45,234 bases of DNA from Gammaproteobacteria bacterium (GTDB lineage Bacteria; Pseudomonadota; Gammaproteobacteria; UBA6002). The position numbers and the translations under genes were made by a program. The stretch covers positions 1-45,234 of the forward strand of contig JACCWJ010000001.1 in NCBI GenBank assembly GCA_013697705.1. The letters are read 5' to 3'. Below are positions 7,592-15,574 of this stretch, one piece after another (the first letter of the stretch is position 1; each line of letters starts with the position of its first letter). The notes under the pieces are model-generated. The model had not been told where the DNA came from and ran no database searches. It was given only the letters and a program-made list of their open reading frames with translations.

Positions 7592-10159
7592 TTAGAAGCC
7601 AAGCGATTTTTTAATTTTAGCAGTAATGGATTGCTTCGTCTCAAAGAAATCCTTCCACGGGTCAGTTTTTAACTTCTTTAATCTAGCCTTAATATTTTTA
7701 AGGTTAAATTCATCGGGTTTTATTCCCTTTGATAATTCTTTCCAGGTGATTGGAACAGAAATTGAAGCGTTAGAACGAGCGCGGGTTGAATATGCCGCGA
7801 CGGCTGTTGCTCCCCGTGCATTGCGTAGATAGTCGATAAATATCTTGCCTTTGCGTTTTGCCTTACTCATGGTCGCTATGTACTTGGACGGATCTATTTC
7901 AACCACAAGGTCCGCAACTCTTTTGGTAAAGTCACGAATTTCATCCCATTCTAATTTAGGTTTAATGGGAATTACAATATGCAAACCCTTGCCGCCCGTT
8001 GTTTTTACAAAACTTTTTAGATTAAGTTGCTCAAAGATTTTACGAATTAAAAAAGCACACTCTACCACTTCGCTCCAGCTAACATCCGGGCCAGGATCTA
8101 AATCGAAAATAATCTGATCCGGTTTTTCAACATTCTTATTGTTACTGCCCCAGGGGTGAATTTCCAGTACGCCCATTTGCACCAACCCCATCAATCCATT
8201 GATATCATCAATAAAAATATAAGGCTCTAATTTTCCATGCTCTAGTATAGGAATACTTTTAATTGCGCCAGCGACTGTTTCATTCATATGTTTTTGATAA
8301 AAACATTTTTTATGATCACCCGTTGGACAGCGCACCAAGGTAATCGGTCTATTTTTGATATAAGGCATAATCCATTTTGCCGCAGCTTCATAATATTCCA
8401 ACAGATCTTGCTTGGTTAGATTTAGTTCAGGGTAAAACACCCGATCTAAATTAGTAAAAACAATGTTACTTCCCGATTTTTTTGCACGGGTTTTTTTTGT
8501 CAGTTTAGGGGGATCTTCCACTATGACAACCTCCTTGGGCTGTTCTAAGGAAACTTCTTGTGGTTTTTTATCTTCCCTTAAACCTTTAAATGAAGGATGA
8601 CGTAAAATACCTTCCTTCGTCATTTCCAAAAATTCGATTTCAGCAACCACCTTGGGTTTGACCCAATGAATGTCTCGCGTGACCCTTTCCGGAAAGAAAT
8701 CAAATGCGCTCTTTTTCTGTTCATGCTTTTTTATAATGTGTGCGATTTCTTGTAATGACAGCTGAGTAAAGCCGGTGCCCACTCGCCCACAATAAATAAA
8801 TTTTTTATCTTTATTATAATAGCCTAACAAAAGAGCACCAAAGTATTGTCTAGAAGACTTCGGATCTGTATAGCCGCCAATAACAAATTCTTGTCTGTGC
8901 GTACATTTTATTTTTAGCCATTCTCGGGTTCGCTTAAAAATATAAGTGCTATCAATTTTCTTGGAAATAATTCCTTCTAATTTATACTTGCAAGCATTGG
9001 AGTACACTTCATCGCCATTCCCAATAATATGATCATTATATTTGACTTCGTTAACAGCGGACTTACTTTGCAGTATTTTTTGCAAAATATTTTTTCGTTC
9101 TACCAAGGGGAGATTTGTTAAATTATATCCGTCATAATAGAGGACATCAAAAACGTAATAAATTAACTCCGCATCAACATTTGCATCCTCCATTGAATTT
9201 TGTAGAATTTGAAAATTTGTTTTGCTCTCTTTATCCAAAGCAATCACTTCGCCATCCAATAGAATATCTTTAAACTTAAGAGACTTAAGGGCTTGAGTTA
9301 AGGCAGGAAATTGATAAGTCCAGTCATTATTACGCCTTGTTAATAACGTAATTTTCCCCTCCTCTATTCTTGCTATTAGCCGATACCCATCCCACTTAAT
9401 TTCATGTAACCAATTTTCTCCTTTAGGAGGATCAGTTACTAAGGTGGCTAATTGAGGCATTATTTCTGAAGGCATGCTGCCCTTTTTAACGCCTTTGATT
9501 TTTGATAAATGAAGAGCTAGTCGTGTTTTTTTAATTTTTGCTTGGGGGGCTTTTTGCTCACCTTTTCTTGTCCAAATTCGCGCTTTATCTTGCTGAATCT
9601 GTTTCATGGAACGATCAGTATCGGCACTATTAGGTGCACTTTTTTTGATATCATACTCAGCTTCACCACGGCTATATTCATCATTAATCTTAAACAGTAA
9701 CCACTGCTGTCTCTTCCCTTCAGGAGAATTTTTAAGTCGAATTAATTTCCAACGACCCTGAAGTTTCTTACCATGTAAATTAAAAGTAATATTTCCACTG
9801 TGATAGGCTTTGCGTACATTATCATCCAAGGGTTCCCAAATACCTTTATCCCATACCATTACGGTACCGCCGCCATATTGACCTTTGGGAATGATGCCTT
9901 CGAAATTCGCGTACTTCATAGGATGATCTTCTACATGCACGGCGAGATGTTTAACTTTTGGATCTAAACTCGGTCCCTTGGGAACGGCCCAGCTTTTAAG
10001 AACTCCGTCTAATTCTAATCGAAAGTCATAATGGAGATGGGATGCTGCATGTTTTTGGATGACGTATAAAAGTTTAGAACCCTTGGTAAAATCCTTTTTT
10101 CCATAGGGTTCTTTCGTTTTGCCAAAGTCCCTTTTGTGGTGGTACTCTTCTAAACTCAA
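7592..10159 (-). CDS. ligD: Multifunctional ATP-dependent DNA ligase LigD (PE-LIG-POL)
   Basis: This 855-residue enzyme is of the bacterial non-homologous end-joining type. The N-terminal phosphoesterase domain (about 1-160) has H37...H43-Y-D45 and a later V-E-D-H-P, matching the metal-binding H-x5-H-x-D pattern and second His of known LigD PE domains. The central ligase domain has E-I-K255-W-D-G-Y-R, with K255 the adenylated lysine, and runs to about 530. The C-terminal primase-polymerase domain (about 565-830) has F-D-L-D-P-G-P carrying the metal-binding Asp pair and K-T-T-G-G-K-G-L-H. The order PE-LIG-POL is that of Pseudomonas LigD. A Ku partner is not in the window. Confidence 0.95.
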   Translation of the reverse strand: MSLEEYHHKRDFGKTKEPYGKKDFTKGSKLLYVIQKHAASHLHYDFRLELDGVLKSWAVPKGPSLDPKVKHLAVHVEDHPMKYANFEGIIPKGQYGGGTVMVWDKGIWEPLDDNVRKAYHSGNITFNLHGKKLQGRWKLIRLKNSPEGKRQQWLLFKINDEYSRGEAEYDIKKSAPNSADTDRSMKQIQQDKARIWTRKGEQKAPQAKIKKTRLALHLSKIKGVKKGSMPSEIMPQLATLVTDPPKGENWLHEIKWDGYRLIARIEEGKITLLTRRNNDWTYQFPALTQALKSLKFKDILLDGEVIALDKESKTNFQILQNSMEDANVDAELIYYVFDVLYYDGYNLTNLPLVERKNILQKILQSKSAVNEVKYNDHIIGNGDEVYSNACKYKLEGIISKKIDSTYIFKRTREWLKIKCTHRQEFVIGGYTDPKSSRQYFGALLLGYYNKDKKFIYCGRVGTGFTQLSLQEIAHIIKKHEQKKSAFDFFPERVTRDIHWVKPKVVAEIEFLEMTKEGILRHPSFKGLREDKKPQEVSLEQPKEVVIVEDPPKLTKKTRAKKSGSNIVFTNLDRVFYPELNLTKQDLLEYYEAAAKWIMPYIKNRPITLVRCPTGDHKKCFYQKHMNETVAGAIKSIPILEHGKLEPYIFIDDINGLMGLVQMGVLEIHPWGSNNKNVEKPDQIIFDLDPGPDVSWSEVVECAFLIRKIFEQLNLKSFVKTTGGKGLHIVIPIKPKLEWDEIRDFTKRVADLVVEIDPSKYIATMSKAKRKGKIFIDYLRNARGATAVAAYSTRARSNASISVPITWKELSKGIKPDEFNLKNIKARLKKLKTDPWKDFFETKQSITAKIKKSLGF

Positions 10160-10276
10160 AGTAACATCCTTTTTGACGTACGAATGAAGTATAGCCTATC
10201 TTTGTAAATTACCAGTGTGGCAAAAAAAAATTAAAACTGTCTATACTTTAATTTATTTTGTTAAGGGAGTTACAAT

Positions 10277-11347
10277 ATGAAAATTGGTATGCTTTCACCT
10301 CTCTATGAAAGTTGCCCTCCAAAATTATATGGAGGTACTGAGAGAGTAGTGGATAATCTTTGCAAAGGATTGTCAGAACTAGGGCATGAAGTTGTCCTGT
10401 TTGCAAGTAATGATTCAACAACTAAAGCTACCTTAGTGCCTGTTGTACCTCAAGCTTTGCGTCTCGCTAATCCCCCTATAGAACAAGACCTACCGTATAT
10501 TACTTTACAGCTTGCGAAAGTAATGGAACAAGTCGCAGAGTTTGATGTCGTGCATAATCATATTGATTTTTATTCTTACCCTCATATTGATAGTAGTCCC
10601 TGCCCCTGGTTAACGACACTTCATGGTCGATTGGATTATCCTGATCTGCAATTGTTATACAAACATTATAAACATCTGCCACTTGCGAGCATCTCCTACG
10701 CACAACGCAAACCTCTTTCTTTTTGTAATTGGCTTGCGAATGTTTATCATGGTTTAGATGTAGAGATGTTTAAGCCCCGTTTCAAAAAAGGCAAATATTT
10801 AGCTTTTTTAGGCCGAATCTGCGAAGACAAAGGCACGCATGTCGCGATTGAAATCGCAAAAAGAACAGGCATACCGTTAAAAATTGCTGCCAAGATTGGC
10901 CCCCACGATAAAGAATTTTTCGAAAGCAAAATTAAGCACCACATTGATGGTAAACTTATTGAATTTATTGGCGAAATTACCGAAGCAGAAAAATCGGATT
11001 TTTTATCAAATGCATTAGCATTACTAACCCCTATAGATTGGCCAGAGCCCTTTGGTCTAGTGGTGATCGAGTCATACGCCTGTGGCACCCCCGTGGTAGG
11101 CAGACCCTGCGGTTCATTACCAGAGATTATAGAAGAGGGTAAAACTGGCTTCTTACGCAACTCTCTCGATGATTTAACTGCAGCCGTAAATCAAGTTGAA
11201 ACATTAGATAGAAACTATATTCGAAATTTTGCTAAAGAGAATTTCTCGTATCAAATTATGGCGGCAAAATACGTAAATTTATATAAAGACCTGATCCATT
11301 TACGTGAAGGTAAAAAGCCCTATATTGTGCGACCTTCAGCGGCTTAG
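10277..11347 (+). CDS. Family 4 glycosyltransferase
   Basis: This 356-residue GT-B enzyme has Y-G-G-T-E-R-V-V (about 18-25) in the N-terminal domain, F-L-G-R-I-C-E-D-K-G-T at the start of the C-terminal domain, and E-P-F-G-L-V-V-I-E-S-Y-A-C-G-T-P-V-V, the E-x7-E nucleotide-sugar motif of GT4 retaining enzymes. A GGGAG ribosome binding site lies 7-8 bases before the ATG. It belongs to a GT4 branch whose members begin with P-P-K-L-Y-G-G-T-E-R-V-V; their substrates are mostly unknown. It faces the trehalose fusion gene tail-to-tail, 60 bases apart. A role in a compatible-solute or glycan pathway is possible but not shown. Confidence 0.88.
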   Translation: MKIGMLSPLYESCPPKLYGGTERVVDNLCKGLSELGHEVVLFASNDSTTKATLVPVVPQALRLANPPIEQDLPYITLQLAKVMEQVAEFDVVHNHIDFYSYPHIDSSPCPWLTTLHGRLDYPDLQLLYKHYKHLPLASISYAQRKPLSFCNWLANVYHGLDVEMFKPRFKKGKYLAFLGRICEDKGTHVAIEIAKRTGIPLKIAAKIGPHDKEFFESKIKHHIDGKLIEFIGEITEAEKSDFLSNALALLTPIDWPEPFGLVVIESYACGTPVVGRPCGSLPEIIEEGKTGFLRNSLDDLTAAVNQVETLDRNYIRNFAKENFSYQIMAAKYVNLYKDLIHLREGKKPYIVRPSAA

Positions 11348-11352
11348 TTTAT

Positions 11353-11374
11353 ATCACTAATTAGTCTTAGTGAT
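11353..11374 (+). terminator. Possible terminator after the GT4 gene
   Basis: The 8-bp perfect inverted repeat atcactaa/ttagtgat (6-base loop) lies 5 bases past the GT4 stop. It is AT-rich and the downstream T-run is only three bases, so it is a weak candidate. It lies between two convergent genes. Confidence 0.35.
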
Positions 11375-11407
11375 GTTTACGCGGAAGGAGGAAATTCAAT
11401 AGGATTG

Positions 11408-14400
11408 TCATAACCTCTCCCCTTCCGTAAGGCTTTCATCTACTTCTGAAAGTAGAGAAGGTTTAATAACCTGTAGAGCCTCATTAATTAATACCGGTAA
11501 GGGGTTTTTACTTTCAGGATCCAATTCAATTTTTATCCCTCCTTTTTCAACCAAAACTTTGAGCCATTGTTGATGATATTGCAGATTAAATTGTAAACTT
11601 TGGACGCGCATCGGTAATTGCGGAGTGAAACTTAAAGTATTGTTTTTGATTTCCATACCCGCAAAACACATAAGCGCAATATTAAGGCAAGAGGCCATTG
11701 CCCCGAGATGGATGCCTTCGGGAGTAGTGCCCCCTTGCGTATCCATTATATCGCTATTGAGAACATCTTGATAAAATTTGAGCGCTATATCTTGCTCTAT
11801 ATATTTAGCCAAAGAAGCCAGCACTACCTTACTCAAGGTTGATCCATGCGAGGTTCGTTCAAGGTAATAAAAAATATTTTTAATTAATATTTCATCGTTG
11901 AATGAATAGCCAAGTTTGGCAAAAATTGTGGCCAGCTCTTCACTCGTAAATAAATAAAATAACATCAACACATCGGCTTGCTTTGATACTTTATAGTTAT
12001 CGGGTGAATCGTTTTCTGCTTTCAAAATCCGATCTAACCGTTCAATATTACCGTATTTTTCTTTGTAATATTCCCACTCAAATTCGGGGAGGATTTCATA
12101 TCCTTCAAATTGGCTAATAATGACATCATCATGAAAAGGAACTTTCATTTTTGTAGTGATTTCATTCCAGCGTGCCAATTCAATATTATCAATATGTAAT
12201 AACTCTTGGAGTTCTTTTGATCTCGAGGGACTCAGCAAAGTTAAAATTTCTAAGGCACGCTCAACAGACCAGACCGCCATAATATTGGTATAAGCATTAT
12301 TGTTAACACCATGATAATCACTTTGTGGATATTTTTCATGATATTCATCCGGGCCCACGATATTCTTAATTTCATATCGCGCTTCGATTTCGTTATATGT
12401 CGCAATACTTGACCAAAAACGTGCAATCTCAAGTATCATTTCGGCGCCATAGTCCGCCAAAAAATTCTTATCATTGGTCACTAAATAATAGCGCCAGATG
12501 TTATAAACGATCGCTGCATTAACATGTCTTTGATAATGACTATAATCCGGCAACCATTCATTAGAGCGAGGATTCAAATGAATAGGCTGAGTCACTTCAT
12601 CCCCATTGCTCGCGCTTTGCCAAGGATACATTGCACCTTTATAACCAGAATTACGCGCGAGTAATCTAGCCATATTTAAGCGACGGTAGCGATATAAGAG
12701 TAAAGAACGCGCCATCTCCGGAAAGTAAAAAGTATAAAATGGCATAATAAAAAGCTCATCCCAAAATATATGCCCGCGATACGATTCACCGTGCAGCCCA
12801 CGTGCCGGCACACCAATGTCTAAATCAACAGAATTTTTTGACACGGTTTGTAGCAAATGAAATATATGTAGATGCAGAATTAATTGATCGTCACCTTCGG
12901 AGACAATTTTAAATTCACAGCGACGCCATAAAGTATTCCATGCCAGCTGATGTGCCTTCAATAATGACTCAAATTTTTCTTTCTTGATGAGACGCATCAT
13001 ATTTTTGGTATCTGTCAATGAGTCGCTACTTGCCGCATCTTTATTAGTAGCCACGGTCACAAATTTTTCAAGCACCAAGGATTCTTGTGGATTAATAAAA
13101 GTCGTAAAATAGCAATAAACTGTGGCAGAATTTGTCTCAATAAAATCAGGTAAATCCTGTAAAAGATTGTCCTTATAGAATCGGTGATGCGCCGTATATG
13201 CAACCTCAATGTGGGATTGATGTGTGCGCACTAGCAAACTAATTTTACCATTCTTATAACCCTTTACTTTTAATGTCTTAAGATGATCTTGATTTAAATC
13301 ACGATAACGCGCTACCCCACTGTTTTTGATGCTTCCATCCAGTCCCGATTTTAAAGTAACGCGACCTGCCCAATTTTCAGCTTTGAGGTGAAATTTCTGA
13401 CAAGCAAGATGCGAATTCGCCATGCTCACAAATCGAGTATATTCGAGATGGGTAATCCGTCCCTCGTTATCTTCAACTTTTAATTTACGTGTTAACACAC
13501 CCTGTTTTAAATTAAGGTTTTGGTAATAACTTAACACTTTGAAATCAGCAAAAGAAAACCAGGGACCTTCTTCTATTTTAAAAGTGAGTGGTAGCCAATT
13601 CGGCATATTTACCAAATCCTCGTTATAGATATCCTTACCCCCGATAATACTTTTGACTCGGTTGTAACAGCCTGCAAAATAAGTGCCGGGATAATGAATA
13701 TCATCCGCTTGAGATTCTTCACTCGCCCCACGGGTTGCAAAATAACCATTGCCTAAGGTGCAAAGTGCTTCGCGTAAAGTTTCACGTTCAGGTTCGTAGT
13801 CGTTATAAGTTAAATTCCACGTGTGCTCTGAAGAGAGGTTAGTATCAAGTAAGTTAGCAAAAATAGTGTTAAAAAAATGATAAACGTCACGCGGATTATG
13901 TAATCGGTAATGCGCATGCGTCTTTTTTACTTCATCAGAGATTAATATTCCAATGCCTATTTTTTTGATGGTATAAAAAACATCTTCGTCGGTGACATCG
14001 TCCCCAAGATAAATAGGCAGGACATCTTTGCCCTTATAATCAAGTTGCTCCATTATCCACTTGAGTGCCTTGCCTTTATTCCAATTAAGATTAGGCCGAA
14101 GCTCGAATACTTTTTTGCCATAATGTTTGATAAGCGTAGGCTGACGTTTTAACACGTCATCTACAATCTGTTCGATTTCAGGTACATATTTTTCATCAAC
14201 AAGGCGATAATGCACCGATAAAGAAAGTTTTTTATTTTCAATAAGTACATTGTCAAATGTAGCTAAATCTCGGACAAGGTCTAAGTACGCGGCTTGCACG
14301 GCGTCAGAAAACTCTAAGCCTCTTTCAAATTTAGTTGCAAAATGAGAAGGGCCAATGATTTCGAGGCCGTGATTTCCGGCGTAATATAATCCATTGAGTC

Positions 14401-15370
14401 CGACCATGGTTTCCAGATCTGAAAGTTCTCGACCGCTGATGATTGCAATGGGAAAATAGTTTTGTAATTTTAAGAAAATATCCTTTATATCATTAGAAAG
14501 CTTGGCAAGTTCTGGTCGTTTAACAATCGGGGTTAACGTACCATCATAGTCACAGAATAAAATAATTCTCTTACCTTCTAACTTTTTTTCTATTGCTGCA
14601 TAATTATCGCTCGCTAAGGGTGGATATTTTATGAAGCGTTCTCTAATACGGGAGAGAGGCAGTTCAGACAAGTCATTAACTACGATATCTGCTCCCTGCT
14701 GCTCAAATTGAGCAGCCCATTTCTTTTGTCGATCAATACCAATAACTAAACCAAACTTGCCTGCCTTACCCGCTATAATGCCGGACAGCGCATCTTCTAT
14801 GACCACTGTTTTTGACGGCGTCGCTTCAATTCTTTTTGCAGCTTCCAGAAAAATAGCGGGGTCAGGCTTACCTTTTAAGTTGCAAAGCTGTAATGCCTTA
14901 CCATCTACAACAGCATCAAAGAGATGAATAACATCTGCTTGAGTGAGAATATCGCGACAATTTTTGCTAGAAGAAATGACGGCCGTTTTAATATTATTTT
15001 TGCGTAACTCTTTGACCAGATCAATAGTGCTTTTAAACACACTGACGCCTTCTTTCTCAATTAATTGTAAAAAAAATTGATTTTTGACCTCAGCAATTTT
15101 TTCGATTAACTGCTCTTCACTCGGGTTTAGGGTGTCAGCGGATTCAATCAGCTTTCTTGATTGCAAAAAATATTTGATGCCATCTATGCGACTCAAACCA
15201 TCCACATAACGAATATAATCATCGATGGTAAATGGCTCAAAAGAGATATTTCTTTGTTTCGCATTGTCTTCAAGATAGTGATCAAATATTTTTTTCCAAG
15301 CCTTAAAATGGACTTGGGCAGTGTCGGTAATTACACCATCCATGTCAAAGATCGCACTCATCAATTCCAT
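11408..15370 (-). CDS. Trifunctional fusion: beta-phosphoglucomutase, trehalose-6-phosphate phosphatase and GH65 phosphorylase
   Basis: This 1320-residue protein has three enzyme domains. Residues 1-235 are a HAD beta-phosphoglucomutase (F-D9-M-D11-G-V; G-K-P-D-P; V-I-E-D-A-L-S-G-I). Residues 255-500 are an OtsB-like trehalose-phosphatase (F-C-D274-Y-D276-G-T; I-S-G-R; N-H-G; G-D-D-V-T-D-E-D). From about 518 to the end is a GH65 family enzyme with T-L-G-N-G-Y, the catalytic-acid motif G-P-D-E1009-Y-H, and the phosphate-loop-like S-H-G-S-T-L-S. The plausible joint chemistry is Tre6P to trehalose, phosphorolysis to glucose plus beta-glucose-1-phosphate, then isomerisation to glucose-6-phosphate. 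Trehalose is inferred from the OtsB domain; other alpha-glucobioses are possible. The reading frame is intact. It lies 204 bases downstream of a second GH65 gene on the same strand. Confidence 0.9.
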   Translation of the reverse strand: MELMSAIFDMDGVITDTAQVHFKAWKKIFDHYLEDNAKQRNISFEPFTIDDYIRYVDGLSRIDGIKYFLQSRKLIESADTLNPSEEQLIEKIAEVKNQFFLQLIEKEGVSVFKSTIDLVKELRKNNIKTAVISSSKNCRDILTQADVIHLFDAVVDGKALQLCNLKGKPDPAIFLEAAKRIEATPSKTVVIEDALSGIIAGKAGKFGLVIGIDRQKKWAAQFEQQGADIVVNDLSELPLSRIRERFIKYPPLASDNYAAIEKKLEGKRIILFCDYDGTLTPIVKRPELAKLSNDIKDIFLKLQNYFPIAIISGRELSDLETMVGLNGLYYAGNHGLEIIGPSHFATKFERGLEFSDAVQAAYLDLVRDLATFDNVLIENKKLSLSVHYRLVDEKYVPEIEQIVDDVLKRQPTLIKHYGKKVFELRPNLNWNKGKALKWIMEQLDYKGKDVLPIYLGDDVTDEDVFYTIKKIGIGILISDEVKKTHAHYRLHNPRDVYHFFNTIFANLLDTNLSSEHTWNLTYNDYEPERETLREALCTLGNGYFATRGASEESQADDIHYPGTYFAGCYNRVKSIIGGKDIYNEDLVNMPNWLPLTFKIEEGPWFSFADFKVLSYYQNLNLKQGVLTRKLKVEDNEGRITHLEYTRFVSMANSHLACQKFHLKAENWAGRVTLKSGLDGSIKNSGVARYRDLNQDHLKTLKVKGYKNGKISLLVRTHQSHIEVAYTAHHRFYKDNLLQDLPDFIETNSATVYCYFTTFINPQESLVLEKFVTVATNKDAASSDSLTDTKNMMRLIKKEKFESLLKAHQLAWNTLWRRCEFKIVSEGDDQLILHLHIFHLLQTVSKNSVDLDIGVPARGLHGESYRGHIFWDELFIMPFYTFYFPEMARSLLLYRYRRLNMARLLARNSGYKGAMYPWQSASNGDEVTQPIHLNPRSNEWLPDYSHYQRHVNAAIVYNIWRYYLVTNDKNFLADYGAEMILEIARFWSSIATYNEIEARYEIKNIVGPDEYHEKYPQSDYHGVNNNAYTNIMAVWSVERALEILTLLSPSRSKELQELLHIDNIELARWNEITTKMKVPFHDDVIISQFEGYEILPEFEWEYYKEKYGNIERLDRILKAENDSPDNYKVSKQADVLMLFYLFTSEELATIFAKLGYSFNDEILIKNIFYYLERTSHGSTLSKVVLASLAKYIEQDIALKFYQDVLNSDIMDTQGGTTPEGIHLGAMASCLNIALMCFAGMEIKNNTLSFTPQLPMRVQSLQFNLQYHQQWLKVLVEKGGIKIELDPESKNPLPVLINEALQVIKPSLLSEVDESLTEGERL

Positions 15371-15436
15371 TTTGAGCCCTTACTTCTGGTAATCTTCACA
15401 TCCAGTGAAGCTAATATCACATAGAGAAAAAATAAT

Positions 15437-15489
15437 AGTAACTATTCAGCACTTGGCAAAGAATGCTCAGATGTGGCTGAACAGTTACT
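15437..15489. repeat. 14-bp imperfect inverted repeat
   Basis: agtaactattcagc (15437-15450) and gctgaacagttact (15476-15489) pair with one mismatch around a 25-base loop. The structure lies between the two GH65 genes. It lacks a T-run on either side, so it is not a clear terminator. It may belong with the repeat at 15519-15560, because the element at 31337-31401 also contains gtaactattc. Confidence 0.5.
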
Positions 15490-15518
15490 AATAATAATAC
15501 ATGTTCTAGGTTTTTGTA

Positions 15519-15560
15519 TCTACTCGCCCCCACCCAAAGTAATTAGTTGGCTGGGACGTC
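15519..15560 (+). repeat. Dispersed intergenic repeat, copy A
   Basis: The stretch tctactcgc...acccaaag...gttggctgggacgtc matches the reverse complement of 31360-31398 over about 38 bases, with a 4-base C insertion and a few substitutions. It sits in the gap between two genes. Confidence 0.6.
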
Positions 15561-15574
15561 TTTTCCACCCATCC

